From positions 1,638,488 to 1,702,487 of the forward strand of contig NZ_JAODBT010000001.1 in NCBI RefSeq assembly GCF_027497995.1: a stretch of 64,000 nt of DNA, written 5' to 3'. Below, one piece after another: positions 17,471-27,229 of the stretch. Both the position numbers and the translations under genes were made by a program. Source of the DNA: Stenotrophomonas sp. Iso1. GTDB taxonomy: Bacteria > Pseudomonadota > Gammaproteobacteria > Xanthomonadales > Xanthomonadaceae. Under the pieces are notes generated by a model, which was given only the letters and a program-made list of their open reading frames with translations, did not search any database and was not told where the DNA came from. The first letter of the stretch is position 1. The number at the start of each line of letters is the position of its first letter.

Positions 17471-19386
17471 TGGCATCCTGGCAAAAGCGTTTCTTTGCAG
17501 ACGGTGGCTTGCGTTATGCGGTGATGCTGCACGACTTGGCCATGGTCTGGCTGTGTTGGCAGCTGCTGTTTGCCGCTCGCTACGCCATGCTGGAAAACGC
17601 ACCGGCATTGCCCCTGTTCTCACCGGATGTGCTGGTAGTGGTCGCCCTGCAGGCGGTCGCCTTCTGGAAGGTAGGGTTGTATCGCGGCCTCTGGCGCTTT
17701 GCCAGCGTCGCCGACCTGATCAACATCTTCAAGGCGAGCTTTGTCGGCCTGTTGGCCGTCGTTGTGGTGTTTTCGTACCGCCGGCTGGAGGGCATCCCAA
17801 TATCTGTCTTGGTGGTGTATCCATTCGCTCTCTCAGCGCTTTTGGGTACTCCACGCTTGCTGTATCGGGCATGGAAGGACTATCAGAACGTCCAATCCGA
17901 CGCGCGGGCACGTCGGGTGTTGGTGCTTGGTGCTGGCCGGGCCGCCGAATCGCTGATCAAGGATCTGCGTCGTTCTGGCGATTACGAGCCTGTCGGCGCG
18001 CTGGATGATTCGACGCATCTGCGGGGAGCAAACCTGCACGGCATTCCGATTCTAGGTGGACTGGATGACGTGGCCTCGGTGGCCAACGAAACCGATGCGA
18101 AGCTGCTGGTGATCGCCATCCCCACGCTGGACGCGGCAGGCATGCAGCGGGTGGTGGGATTGTGTGAAAGCACAGGTCTGCCGTTCCGAACCGTGCCGAA
18201 GTTGGCGGACATTCTCGAGGGCAGCTCGTTGCCCGGCCAGCTGAAGGAAGTGGCGATCGAGGACTTGCTGGGGCGCAAGCCAATTCTTCCTGACTGGGAA
18301 TTGATTCGCGGCTGGTTGCGCGGTCGCACGGTGCTCGTTACCGGTGGTGGTGGCTCGATCGGCTCCGAGCTTTGCCGTCAGGTAGCACGCCATGGCGCCA
18401 CGCGCATTGTTGTGCTGGAAATCAGCGAGCTGCTGATGATCAACATCCAGGCCGAGCTGCGCCGCAGTTTTCCAGACTTGCAGGTGCATGGAGTGCTGGG
18501 CGATTGCGGCGACCCTGCAGTGGTCCGGCACGCCTTGAGCAGCTTCAAGCCTGACACCGTGTTTCATGCCGCCGCTTACAAGCAGGTGCCATTGTTGGAA
18601 GAGCAGTTGCGCGAAGCGGTGCGTAACAACACGCTGGCGACCGAATGTGTGGCCACTGCCTGTGTCGAGAGCGGAGTGGAGAACTTTGTCTTCATCTCGA
18701 CTGACAAGGCGGTGGACCCGGCCAACGCACTGGGTGCGAGCAAACGCTACGCCGAAATGATCTGTCAGAGTTTGAACAAGCGCTCCCCTTCAACGCGTTT
18801 CGTCACGGTGCGTTTTGGCAACGTGCTGGGATCGGTGGGCAGCGTGGTTCCGATGTTCCGGGAGCAGATTCGCACCGGTGGGCCGATAACGGTGACGCAT
18901 CCGGATGTCAGTCGCTACTTCATGACGATTCCGGAGGCGTGTCTGCTGATTCTGCAGGCTGCAGCCTCTTCGTCGCGTGGCGCCATCTACATGCTGGACA
19001 TGGGCGAACCCGTATTTATCCGGCACTTGGCTGAGCAGATGATCCGGCTGGCGGGGAAGGTGCCCGGCATGGATATTTCCATCGTCTATACCGGGCTTCG
19101 TGCGGGCGAGAAGCTGCACGAAAGCTTGTTCTACGACGATGAGAACTGCCAGCCAACCGCACACCCGAAGGTGTTTGAAGCCGGTGTGCGGGAATTTTCG
19201 CCAGAGTTGGTGCTTAACAACGTGGCGGTGCTGCGACGTGCGATTGCTGCCTATGACATAGACGTGATGCGCAATATTCTGTCCGCCACGATTCCCGAAT
19301 TTCAGCCCGTTGTAGAACATGCCGTGCGTAGTGCGACGGCAAAGATTGTGCAGTTCCCCACCAAGGAAGCAGGAAGGAATCACTGA
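17470..19386 (+). CDS. Membrane-bound nucleotide-sugar 4,6-dehydratase/epimerase (CapD/WbpM/PglF family)
   Basis: A 638-residue protein with four N-terminal TM helices (about residues 12-120), a CoA-binding-like Rossmann domain (VLGAGRAAESLI near 155) and a C-terminal short-chain dehydrogenase domain starting VLVTGGGGSIGSE near residue 288. The catalytic stretch 'STDKAVDP', followed by GASKRYAE, is the form seen in WbpM and PglF, which make UDP-4-keto-6-deoxy-GlcNAc for O-antigen and glycan synthesis. It is translationally coupled to both neighbours (TGATG junctions). The upstream transferase plus this enzyme suggests an N-acetylated deoxysugar as the first residue of a surface glycan. Confidence 0.9.
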   Translation: MASWQKRFFADGGLRYAVMLHDLAMVWLCWQLLFAARYAMLENAPALPLFSPDVLVVVALQAVAFWKVGLYRGLWRFASVADLINIFKASFVGLLAVVVVFSYRRLEGIPISVLVVYPFALSALLGTPRLLYRAWKDYQNVQSDARARRVLVLGAGRAAESLIKDLRRSGDYEPVGALDDSTHLRGANLHGIPILGGLDDVASVANETDAKLLVIAIPTLDAAGMQRVVGLCESTGLPFRTVPKLADILEGSSLPGQLKEVAIEDLLGRKPILPDWELIRGWLRGRTVLVTGGGGSIGSELCRQVARHGATRIVVLEISELLMINIQAELRRSFPDLQVHGVLGDCGDPAVVRHALSSFKPDTVFHAAAYKQVPLLEEQLREAVRNNTLATECVATACVESGVENFVFISTDKAVDPANALGASKRYAEMICQSLNKRSPSTRFVTVRFGNVLGSVGSVVPMFREQIRTGGPITVTHPDVSRYFMTIPEACLLILQAAASSSRGAIYMLDMGEPVFIRHLAEQMIRLAGKVPGMDISIVYTGLRAGEKLHESLFYDDENCQPTAHPKVFEAGVREFSPELVLNNVAVLRRAIAAYDIDVMRNILSATIPEFQPVVEHAVRSATAKIVQFPTKEAGRNH

Positions 19387-20264
19387 TGAGCGGTCGTATT
19401 AAAAAGGCGGTATTTCCAGTTGCAGGGCTCGGCACGCGGTTTTTGCCCGCGACCAAGACCGTTCCCAAGGAGATGCTGCCGATCATCGACCGGCCGTTGA
19501 TCCAGTACGCGGTGGATGAGGCCATTGAGGCGGGTTGCGACACGCTGGTGTTCATCACCAACCGCTACAAGCACGCGGTGGCTGATTATTTTGACAAAGC
19601 CTACGAGTTGGAACAGAAGCTCGAGCGGGCTGGCAAGCTGGAGCAGTTGGAACTGATCCGGCACGTACTGCCCAAAGGCGTGCGTGCGGTGTTCGTTACC
19701 CAGACCGAGGCCTTGGGCTTGGGCCATGCGGTGCTGTGTGCCAAGGCCATCATCGGTGATGAGCCGTTTGCCGTGTTGCTGCCAGACGATCTGATCTGGA
19801 ACCGTGGCGCCGGCGCACTCAAGCAAATGGCCGACCTCAATCAGGCGACCGGCGCCAGCGTGATCGCCGTTGAAGACGTGCCGCATGACAAGACCGGCAG
19901 TTATGGCATCGTCGCTACTGAGACATTCGATGGCCGCCATGGTCGGATTTCACAGATTGTCGAAAAGCCAAAGCCGGAGGACGCGCCCAGTGACCTGGCG
20001 GTGGTGGGGCGCTATGTGCTCAGCCCGAAGATTTTCGAGCTGCTGGAGCACACTGAGACCGGCGCCGGTGGCGAGATCCAGCTGACCGATGCCATCGCCC
20101 AATTGCTCAAGAGCGAGCCGGTGAACGCGTATCGTTTTGAGGGTAAGCGCTTTGACTGCGGCACCCATCTGGGGCTGGTCGAGGCCACCATTCGTTTCGC
20201 GCTGGAGAACGAAAAGCTGGCTGATCCGGCGCGCGAAATAATGAAGAAGATGTTGGCCGAATGA
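19386..20264 (+). CDS. galU: UTP-glucose-1-phosphate uridylyltransferase
   Basis: A 292-residue nucleotidyltransferase that makes UDP-glucose from UTP and glucose-1-phosphate, for LPS core, exopolysaccharide and trehalose or cellulose synthesis. Motifs: KAVFPVAGLGTRFLPATK at the start, 'PKEMLPIIDRPLIQYAVDEA', and IVEKPKPEDAPSDLAVVGRY in the middle. It is the last gene of the lapAB-envelope sugar run and overlaps the stop of the dehydratase gene (TGATG). A probable terminator follows. Confidence 0.97.
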   Translation: MSGRIKKAVFPVAGLGTRFLPATKTVPKEMLPIIDRPLIQYAVDEAIEAGCDTLVFITNRYKHAVADYFDKAYELEQKLERAGKLEQLELIRHVLPKGVRAVFVTQTEALGLGHAVLCAKAIIGDEPFAVLLPDDLIWNRGAGALKQMADLNQATGASVIAVEDVPHDKTGSYGIVATETFDGRHGRISQIVEKPKPEDAPSDLAVVGRYVLSPKIFELLEHTETGAGGEIQLTDAIAQLLKSEPVNAYRFEGKRFDCGTHLGLVEATIRFALENEKLADPAREIMKKMLAE

Positions 20265-20311
20265 GTTGCTCGGGCCGCTGAAGTTCAGCCGAGACGCGCT
20301 TCTGGTCGATG

Positions 20312-20363
20312 CATCAAAAGAGCCTGGACGTCCTGATTGCAGGGCTTCCGGGCTTTTTCTTGG
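20312..20363 (+). terminator. Probable terminator after galU
   Basis: AGCCTGG (20321-20327) pairs with CCGGGCT (20348-20354), with one G-U pair. The stem is flanked by AAAA and TTTTT, and the loop contains a smaller CCTG/CAGG hairpin. The stem is imperfect. Confidence 0.55.
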
Positions 20364-20420
20364 GTTTTTCGCTGGCTGCGTCGGGACAGCTTCTGCCGAG
20401 CAGGGTTTAGCACGGAAGTT

Positions 20421-20444
20421 CGGCACGACAACTTGGTCGTGCCG
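20421..20444. repeat. Perfect 9-bp hairpin between convergent galU and rnd
   Basis: CGGCACGAC (20421-20429) and its exact complement (20436-20444) are separated by 6 nt. There is no T-run on either side. It resembles a single REP-type palindrome, 15 bp from the rnd stop codon. Confidence 0.5.
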
Positions 20445-20459
20445 ACGGGCTGCAGCCGA

Positions 20460-21542
20460 TCAGGCTTCCGGCAGCAGTGGGCGCAGGATGGGCTCCAGTT
20501 GTTGCTGGCGCCAGCCTGCCAGGGCATTGGGCCATTGCCCGCTTTCCAGCAGTGATTCCAGGTGCTTGCGCGAGGCGAGCAGGCCGTCCGGAAGGCCGAG
20601 TTCGGTGGTGAGCTTGGCAACGGCATCCTGCAGGCGCTTGAACGCGGCTTTATTGCCCTCGGTCGCCTGCAGCGCCATCGGCGCCTCGGCTTCATCAGGC
20701 AACGGTGTGGTCAGCGCCTCCCACAGCGATTGCGCCAGCTTGCGCGGTGCCTTGGGGAAGCGGCCAAACACCTTGAGCATCGCCTCGTAGTCGGCCGGTG
20801 GCGTGCGTGCGAGCAGGTTGGCCAGCTCGTTGTCCAGGATCCAACTGCGCGGCTTGTCGCTTAGCCGGGCCTGGTGCTCTCGCCAGCGCAATAGACGCAG
20901 CAGACGCAGCTGTGCTTCGGGCTCGAGGAACTGTGAAGCGCGCATCGACAGATGCGGCCAGTGCTCGCCTTCATCGCGCGCGACGCTGGCAATCATGCGT
21001 TCGCCATCATCCATCAGCCATTGCATACGATCTTTTGCCTGCAGGTGTTCGCTGAGGGTGTCGTGTAGCGCGAACAAATATTCGACATCGTCGGCGGCGT
21101 ATTCGAGCTGGGCGTCGCTGAGCGGACGTTTGAGCCAATCCGAGCGTGTTTCACCCTTTGGCAGGGTGACGCCGGTGATCTCGGCCACCAGCTTCTGATA
21201 ACCCATGCCGCCGCCAATGCCGGCCAATGCAGCGGCGATCTGGGTGTCGAACAGCGGGCGCGGCAGAGCGTCACAGGCGGACTTGAAGGCGACCAGGTCT
21301 TCGCTGGCGCTGTGCATCACCTTGGTAATCGACGTGTCGGTCAGCCAGGGCTTCAAGGCATCGCACATGCCCGGTATCAGAGGGTCGATCAGCAGGATTT
21401 CGTTGCCGACCGCCATCTGCACCAGGGCCAATTGCGGCCAGTAGGTGCGTTCGCGGATGAATTCGGTGTCCAGTCCAATGCGGTCGGGGCGCTGCTGATA
21501 GCGCTCTTCCAGTTCCGATGGGTGTTTGATCCAGTAAGCCAC
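20460..21542 (-). CDS. rnd: Ribonuclease D
   Basis: A 360-residue 3'-to-5' exoribonuclease acting in tRNA 3'-end maturation. The DEDD nuclease motifs begin with D25 and E27 in GLDTEFIRE, followed by the middle Asp region (MHSASEDLVAF) and the C-terminal motif 'YAADDVEYL'. HRDC domains follow, with RHFQFLE-like content replaced here by SMRASQFLEPEAQ. It is convergent with galU and divergent from the FGE-fold lipoprotein gene. Confidence 0.94.
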   Translation of the reverse strand: MAYWIKHPSELEERYQQRPDRIGLDTEFIRERTYWPQLALVQMAVGNEILLIDPLIPGMCDALKPWLTDTSITKVMHSASEDLVAFKSACDALPRPLFDTQIAAALAGIGGGMGYQKLVAEITGVTLPKGETRSDWLKRPLSDAQLEYAADDVEYLFALHDTLSEHLQAKDRMQWLMDDGERMIASVARDEGEHWPHLSMRASQFLEPEAQLRLLRLLRWREHQARLSDKPRSWILDNELANLLARTPPADYEAMLKVFGRFPKAPRKLAQSLWEALTTPLPDEAEAPMALQATEGNKAAFKRLQDAVAKLTTELGLPDGLLASRKHLESLLESGQWPNALAGWRQQQLEPILRPLLPEA

Positions 21543-21637
21543 GTGGGTTCCGTCGACGGCAGGGTTTGCTCAGGCAGGCGAGAATAGCCTAACGTCGGGC
21601 CGTGCCCGTCGAAGCAGACGGGCAAGTGGAGGCTTTT

Positions 21638-23542
21638 TTGCGTAGAACCGGCCAATTGAAGGGTGTAACGCTGTTGTTGTCGTTGTTGCTTGCCGGTTGC
21701 GGACAACCGCCGGGCGGCGCGCCGCAGGCACAGCCGCGCAAGGAAGGAGCGCCATCGCGCAAACAGGCACCTCAGCCGGAGAGCATCGCGATCCCCAAAG
21801 CAGCCCGGGTTGTGCCTGATCCCGCCCCCCAGGTGGAATTGACCGCCCTGCCGGTCTGGACCGTGCCTGAGGTGAACTTGCAGCCGGAACAACTGCCTGA
21901 AGCGCGCAAGGCCGCCGACAAGGCGCTGGCCGAAGGTCACCTCTACCGGGAGGCCGACGACGCAATTCCGCTCTATCTGGCGATCTTGGCCCAACAACCG
22001 CAGGACCGCGCCGCTAAACGAGGGCTGGACAAGGCTCGCCAGCAGTTGCGAACGCAGGCCACAGCTTTGCTTGCGCAACCGGAGAACCAGCGACAGGCGT
22101 TGGAGCAGGCGGCCGAACGCGTGGGCGTCGCCGTGGCGCTGGCGCCAGAGGGCAAGGCCGAGCGCGAGTTGGAGCAGCGCATTGCCACCGCCCGACGCTT
22201 GTTGGCCCTGAATCGCGCTGGCGAACAGGCGTTGCGCGAGCACCGGTTCGGTGAGGATGGCGGCGGTGCGCAGGCGGCGTTTCGCGAAGTGCTGGCTGCT
22301 GATCCGGGCAACAGCCGCGCGCGTCAGGGGTTGGCGGCCATCGAGAGTGGCCTGATCCGACGTGCGGAGCACGCGGCGGCGGTTGAATCCGATTTCCAGG
22401 CCGCGGCAGCGTGGCTGGGCAAGGCCAGCACTATTCGCGGCGAAAGCCCGACGTTGGCCGATGCGCGTCTGCGTATCGAAGCTATCCGCACTGCGCAGTT
22501 GGATGCCTTGCGCGAAGGCGGTCTGCGCGATCTCACCTCGTCCAAGGGACTGAAGGATGCGAGGCAGAAGCTGGAACAGGCCCAGCACATCGCTTTGGCC
22601 GGAGATCGCACGGTCGCGCTGCTGGCTGAGCGCATCGAACTGGTGACCCGCTATGGCAGCTTCCGTCCCCGGCAGGTGTTCTCCGATGCGCTGCAGGATG
22701 GCAGCCGTGGTCCGCGAATGGTGGTGGTGCCGTATGGCACGTTCCAGATGGGGGCCGAAGCGGAGGAGATCGGCGCCAATGACGCTGAGCGTCCGCAGCA
22801 TGCGGTGCGCTTCGATCGCGGCTTCGCCATGACCATCACCGAAGTGACGGTGGCGGATTTTCGCCGTTTCGTGGAGACCGCCAAGTCCCGCCCGCGCGCG
22901 ACCCGACGCGGTCACTCCATCGTCTATGACGAGCGTAGCGGCAACTTCATCCGCCGCAGTGGCGTGGATTGGCAGTCGGACTACAACGGCCTCAAGGCGG
23001 CGCCCAACAGCCCGGTGATGCACGTCAGCGTGCGTGATGCCGAGGCTTACGCGGCTTGGTTGTCCGAGCAGACGGGACGGCACTATCGCCTACCCAGCGA
23101 ATCCGAATTTGAGTACGCCCTGCGTGCAGGCAGCCAGGGGCGCTATCCGTGGGGCCGCGCGTCGGTGCCGCCGGAGAACACCGGCAACTTCACCGGTAGC
23201 CTGGATGTCTCGCCCAGTGGCCGCCACTGGAACAATGCTTTCATCGGTTACGGCGATGGTTTCTGGGGCACCGCGCCGGTAGGCATCTTCAATGCCAACC
23301 CCTGGGGCCTGCATGACATGGCCGGCAATCTCAGCGAATGGGTGGCCGACTGTTGGCACGCCAGCTACCGGCGTGCACCGGCCGATGGCGCGGCTTGGTA
23401 CAACCCGGGGTGCCGGCAACGGGTGATCCGGGGCGGCAACTGGGCCAATGCGCCGGAGCAGACCCGGGCAGCCTGGCGGCAGTCACAGGATTCAGATGTG
23501 ACCTCGGCCCGCATTGGTTTCCGCCTGGTGCGCGGTATTTGA
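21638..23542 (+). CDS. Lipoprotein with C-terminal formylglycine-generating-enzyme (SUMF1/EgtB) fold
   Basis: A 634-residue predicted lipoprotein. I chose the TTG at 21638 because a GGAGG site lies 5 nt upstream and the product then starts with a lipoprotein signal ending in LLAGC (Cys21). A GTG at 21602 would bury this signal. The middle (about residues 80-350) is Ala/Glu/Arg-rich and helical, like TPR or coiled-coil repeats. The C-terminal ~260 residues match the FGE-sulfatase fold: VPYGTFQMG, ITEVTVADF, YRLPSESEFEYALRAG, 'HDMAGNLSEWVADCW', RVIRGGNW and IGFRLVR. The two active-site cysteines of true FGE should follow GGSY; here the stretch is GGNWANAPEQTR with no Cys. Sulfatase-activating activity is therefore unlikely, and a binding or non-heme-iron role is open. 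Confidence 0.8.
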   Translation: MRRTGQLKGVTLLLSLLLAGCGQPPGGAPQAQPRKEGAPSRKQAPQPESIAIPKAARVVPDPAPQVELTALPVWTVPEVNLQPEQLPEARKAADKALAEGHLYREADDAIPLYLAILAQQPQDRAAKRGLDKARQQLRTQATALLAQPENQRQALEQAAERVGVAVALAPEGKAERELEQRIATARRLLALNRAGEQALREHRFGEDGGGAQAAFREVLAADPGNSRARQGLAAIESGLIRRAEHAAAVESDFQAAAAWLGKASTIRGESPTLADARLRIEAIRTAQLDALREGGLRDLTSSKGLKDARQKLEQAQHIALAGDRTVALLAERIELVTRYGSFRPRQVFSDALQDGSRGPRMVVVPYGTFQMGAEAEEIGANDAERPQHAVRFDRGFAMTITEVTVADFRRFVETAKSRPRATRRGHSIVYDERSGNFIRRSGVDWQSDYNGLKAAPNSPVMHVSVRDAEAYAAWLSEQTGRHYRLPSESEFEYALRAGSQGRYPWGRASVPPENTGNFTGSLDVSPSGRHWNNAFIGYGDGFWGTAPVGIFNANPWGLHDMAGNLSEWVADCWHASYRRAPADGAAWYNPGCRQRVIRGGNWANAPEQTRAAWRQSQDSDVTSARIGFRLVRGI

Positions 23543-23617
23543 CATTGCCATCGGGGCGGGGCGCGCTAACATCGCCAGCGAACTACCCCGACCCAACTCG
23601 AACCCGGCGGAGCCAAC

Positions 23618-24532
23618 ATGCGACAAGATCCTTTCGGCAACCAACGCGCGGGTGGACAGCGTCGTGGTGGTGGCCTGTTCGGCAATGTGCGTTGGATCAT
23701 TCTGCTCGGCTTCGCCGCTTATGGCGGCTGCTATTACTTCGGCAACCGCACGGTGGATCCCTACACCGGCGAGAAAGTGCTGATCGACAGCGCACTGGAT
23801 GCCAAGGAAGAGAAAGCGCTCGGTCTACAGGCTTACCAGGAGATTCTGTCGCAGGAACGGCCGGTGGATCCCAACAGCGAGATCGCGCGACAGGTGCGTG
23901 AAATAGCCAGCCGTCTGATCGCCAAGGTCGATGTTGTGGAAACCGCGCTGGCGCAGGAGCACGGCATGCAGCCGCAGAATTTCTCGCGCGATTTTGATTG
24001 GGAAGTGAATGTGTTGCAGTCCGACCAGGCCAATGCGTTCTGTCTGCCGGGCGGCAAGATGGCGGTGTACACCGGGCTCATTCCGATAGCTAAGAACGCG
24101 GATGCGGTGGCGGTTGTGATGGGGCATGAAATCGCCCATGCGCTGCTGCGGCACGGTGCGCAGCGCATGGCACAGCAGAAGCTGACGCAGATCGGGCAGA
24201 TGGCGGGCGCAGCCAGTGGTATGGATGCGCAGCAACAGCAAATGATGATGTCGGCGATGGGCTACGGCTACTTGCTGCCGTACGCGCGCTCGCATGAAAC
24301 TCAGGCCGACGAGGTCGGCTTGATGCTGGCTGCAGCGGCCTGTTTCAACCCGGAAGAGGCAGTGCCGTTGTGGCAGCGCATGGGCGAGGCCAGTGGTGGT
24401 CAGGCGCCGCCAGAATTCTCATCTACGCATCCCAATCCCGGCACCCGCATCCAGAACCTGCAGGCATTGATGCCCAAGGCAATGCAGTACCGTGAACGCT
24501 TCTGTACCAGCGGTGCCAGCGCAAGCCGCTAA
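23618..24532 (+). CDS. M48-family zinc metalloprotease
   Basis: A 304-residue membrane-anchored protease related to LoiP/BepA/Oma1. A Gly/Arg-rich N-terminus is followed by one hydrophobic segment (residues 25-41, containing GGCYYF). The catalytic zinc site is HEIAH (H170, E171, H174), and the third ligand is in HETQADEVG (E227). The 'NAFCLPGGKMAVYTGL' stretch before it is the usual M48 core. It probably acts in envelope protein quality control on the periplasmic side. It is 76 bp after the FGE-fold gene and upstream of the VirJ-like gene. Confidence 0.9.
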   Translation: MRQDPFGNQRAGGQRRGGGLFGNVRWIILLGFAAYGGCYYFGNRTVDPYTGEKVLIDSALDAKEEKALGLQAYQEILSQERPVDPNSEIARQVREIASRLIAKVDVVETALAQEHGMQPQNFSRDFDWEVNVLQSDQANAFCLPGGKMAVYTGLIPIAKNADAVAVVMGHEIAHALLRHGAQRMAQQKLTQIGQMAGAASGMDAQQQQMMMSAMGYGYLLPYARSHETQADEVGLMLAAAACFNPEEAVPLWQRMGEASGGQAPPEFSSTHPNPGTRIQNLQALMPKAMQYRERFCTSGASASR

Positions 24533-24609
24533 ACCGCCCAATTGCACGACCCCATAACGAACGCCGGCAGATGCTTGCCGGCGTTCGGCGTATGCCCGGA
24601 GGCAATGCA

Positions 24610-25824
24610 ATGTGGTTCGGTTGGCGGGTGATGTGGGTGGCAGCGCTGGTCGCGCTGTTGGCAAGTGGGTGTGCATGGGCGCTGAAGCGCCAACAAGTGC
24701 CAGGTGGTCGGTACGGCGACGTGCAAGTGCTCAAGCCCAGCGGCGGGACGCGCGCGTTGGTGATTCTCTTTCCTGGTCAGGGGCAATCACCGGCATCACG
24801 TCAGCAGCTGGCGCTTGCCTTGGCCGGTGATGGTGCGTGGGTGGCAGTGGTGGACAGTAGTCACTACCGGAGCAAGTTCCGGGGCGGCATGCCGTGCCGG
24901 GCGTTGGCTGATGACGCATTGCTGCTTGCCAAGGCCCTACTCAAACAGAAGTTGTCCAAGGACTACTTTCCGCCGTTGTTGGTCGGGCAGGGCGATGGTG
25001 CGGATCTGGCGCGTGCGGCTCTGGCCGGTGCTTCCCCAGGTGATATGGCAGGCGCTGTGGTGACATCCGATGCAGGCAACGGTGCGCCCGGATGTATCGC
25101 GCCGATCAACGCCGTGCCCGTCACGGTAGTGCCTGAGCAGGTATTGGTGTCCACCGCCAAGGCACATTTTCCAAAGACTTCCTCGGCGGGCCCCAGCGTG
25201 CTGCCATTGGTGGAAATGCCGGTGGCGGGTAGTCGCCGTTTGGTGGTGGTGATGTCCGGCGATGGTGGCTGGGCGGATCTGGACAAAGGCATCGCGGAGG
25301 AGTTGAACCGGCGCGGTATTTCCGTGGTTGGCTGGAACAGCTTGCGTTACTTCTGGAAACAGAAAACACCGGAGCAGGTGGGCGCCGATCTCAGTCGCGT
25401 GCTGGAAAGCTATGGCCGTCGCTGGCAGGCCGATGACATCGCGCTGGTCGGTTACTCGTTTGGTGCCGATGTGTTGCCGTTTGCGTATCCATTGCTACCG
25501 CAAGCGCAGCAGCGGCAGGTTCATTTCATATCCTTGCTTGGCATGTCGCACGGCGCAGATTTCAAGGTGCGTGTGGGCGGCTGGCTGGGGCTGGGCAAGC
25601 AACGGGAGACACCGGTATTGCCGGCTTTGATGCGTGTGCACGGCGTGGCAGTGCAGTGCATTCACGGCGCCGACGAGAAGGACAGTCTGTGCCGGGACCT
25701 GCAGGGCGGGCGCGTGGTGCAGGTGGTCGAGCGCCCGGGTGGGCATCATTTCGACCGGGATCCGGTGAAGCTGACGCAGATTATTCTGGACGGCTGGAGC
25801 GCCGCCCGCATCACTCACGACTGA
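24610..25824 (+). CDS. VirJ/AcvB-family alpha/beta-hydrolase, exported
   Basis: A 404-residue protein of the AcvB/VirJ family. I chose the ATG at 24610, which has GGAGG 7 nt upstream; an ATG at 24571 is out of register with any signal peptide. The N-terminus is a signal segment (residues 6-20) with a Cys at 21 that could be lipidated, though the lipobox is weak. Two hydrolase-like halves follow. The second has the nucleophile elbow GYSFGAD (Ser283) and a late His in GGHHFDRDP. In Agrobacterium and Rhizobium, AcvB/AtvA hydrolyses lysyl-phosphatidylglycerol in the periplasm. No LpiA/MprF gene is next to it here, so the substrate is unproven. Its 3' end overlaps convergent xseA by 10 bp. Confidence 0.82.
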   Translation: MWFGWRVMWVAALVALLASGCAWALKRQQVPGGRYGDVQVLKPSGGTRALVILFPGQGQSPASRQQLALALAGDGAWVAVVDSSHYRSKFRGGMPCRALADDALLLAKALLKQKLSKDYFPPLLVGQGDGADLARAALAGASPGDMAGAVVTSDAGNGAPGCIAPINAVPVTVVPEQVLVSTAKAHFPKTSSAGPSVLPLVEMPVAGSRRLVVVMSGDGGWADLDKGIAEELNRRGISVVGWNSLRYFWKQKTPEQVGADLSRVLESYGRRWQADDIALVGYSFGADVLPFAYPLLPQAQQRQVHFISLLGMSHGADFKVRVGGWLGLGKQRETPVLPALMRVHGVAVQCIHGADEKDSLCRDLQGGRVVQVVERPGGHHFDRDPVKLTQIILDGWSAARITHD

Positions 25825-27170
25825 GCATCACCGGATCCACTGCGTTCAACGCGCAATTGCAGCGTGCCTTCAGCCAGACGTGCCTGCAGCTCGTCGCCTG
25901 GTTGTACTTGGCCGGAGCTGCGCACCAGTGCGCCGTCATCGCTGCGGGTAAGAATTGAATACCCGCGTGCCACGGTAGCCAGCGGGCTTACCGCTTCCAG
26001 CGAACGGGCGATGCCTCGCAGGTGTAGCGCGTCACGTTGTAGATGTCGTGCCATGGCAGCCTGGGCGCGCGGTGCAAGTGCGCCCAATCGCTCGCGCAGT
26101 GCGCCCAGCTGACGCTGCGGCTGCGCTCCGCGCAGCACAGCAGCACCGTGTGCAAGACGAGCGCCGCGACGTTGCTGCTGTTGGCGCCAGTTCGCTTGCA
26201 GGCGTGCGAAGGCGGCTATCTGGCGATGCCGCAGCAATGCAAGCCGTGACTGTGGGCTGTGTGCCTGCAGGCGCAATGCAGCGCGGTCTGCACGCTGCAT
26301 TGCTTGATTCAGCATGTGCGCCTGCAGTTGCACTAGACGTTGTTGCAGGCGGCGCAGGCGCAGTGCCAGGTCACGTTGATCGGGAACCAGCAGTTCCGCT
26401 GCAACGGAAGGTGTCGGCGCGCGCAGGTCGGCGGCGAAATCGGAGAGGCTGAAGTCGGTTTCATGGCCGACCGCCGAGACGACCGGTGTATTGCTGGCGG
26501 CAATGGCGCGTGCCAGCTGCTCATCGTTGAACGCCCACAGGTCTTCCAGCGAGCCGCCGCCCCGGGTGAGCAGGATCACGTCGTAGCGGCCGCTGGCATC
26601 GGCCTGACGCAGCAATGAGGTGATCTGCGGTGCTGCGGTTTCACCCTGTACCAGGGACGGCAGCAGCTCCACTTCGAGCAATGGATAGCGTCGTGCCAGA
26701 ACGCTCAGTACGTCGCGCACTGCGGCACCACTGGGCGATGTGATTACTGCCAGGCGGCGCACATGGGTGGGCAACGGCCGCTTGCGCGCCGGATCGAACA
26801 AGCCCTCGGCTTCCAGTCGCGCCTTGAGCTCTTCAAAGGCACGCCGCAACGCGCCTTCGCCGGCCTCTTCCATGTGGTCGAGGATGAGCTGGTAATCGCC
26901 CCGTGCTTCGTACAGCGTGAGGCGGCCGCGCACGAGTACGCGCAGGCCTTCGCGTGGCACGAATTTCAACCATTGGCTCTTGGGTTTGAACATTGCCGCA
27001 CGCACCTGTGCGCGCGCGTCCTTCAGGGTGAAGTACAGATGCCCGGACGCGGGACGGCTGACATTACCCAGCTCGCCTTCCACCCACACCAGCGGAAACG
27101 TGCTTTCAAGCAGGTCGCGCGCCAGCGTGTTGAGCTGGCCGGGGGTGAGGATATCGAGACTGCGTTCCAT
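25815..27170 (-). CDS. xseA: Exodeoxyribonuclease VII large subunit
   Basis: A 451-residue nuclease subunit that, with XseB, degrades single-stranded DNA into oligonucleotides. Domains: N-terminal OB-fold starting [18 protein letters not shown] and [19 protein letters not shown], then the catalytic domain with '[14 protein letters not shown]', [16 protein letters not shown] and [11 protein letters not shown], then a long coiled coil and the C-terminal GYSIL segment. I chose the ATG at 27170; the frame is open further upstream but that part is not conserved-looking. It is on the same strand as queG, 59 bp downstream. The last 10 bp overlap the VirJ-like gene tail to tail. Confidence 0.95.
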   Translation of the reverse strand: MERSLDILTPGQLNTLARDLLESTFPLVWVEGELGNVSRPASGHLYFTLKDARAQVRAAMFKPKSQWLKFVPREGLRVLVRGRLTLYEARGDYQLILDHMEEAGEGALRRAFEELKARLEAEGLFDPARKRPLPTHVRRLAVITSPSGAAVRDVLSVLARRYPLLEVELLPSLVQGETAAPQITSLLRQADASGRYDVILLTRGGGSLEDLWAFNDEQLARAIAASNTPVVSAVGHETDFSLSDFAADLRAPTPSVAAELLVPDQRDLALRLRRLQQRLVQLQAHMLNQAMQRADRAALRLQAHSPQSRLALLRHRQIAAFARLQANWRQQQQRRGARLAHGAAVLRGAQPQRQLGALRERLGALAPRAQAAMARHLQRDALHLRGIARSLEAVSPLATVARGYSILTRSDDGALVRSSGQVQPGDELQARLAEGTLQLRVERSGSGDAQS

Positions 27171-27229
27171 GGATCGGGCAATGCGGCAGTGAAGCGGGCG
27201 GTCATGGTCGCATGGATTGGCCGGAGCGC

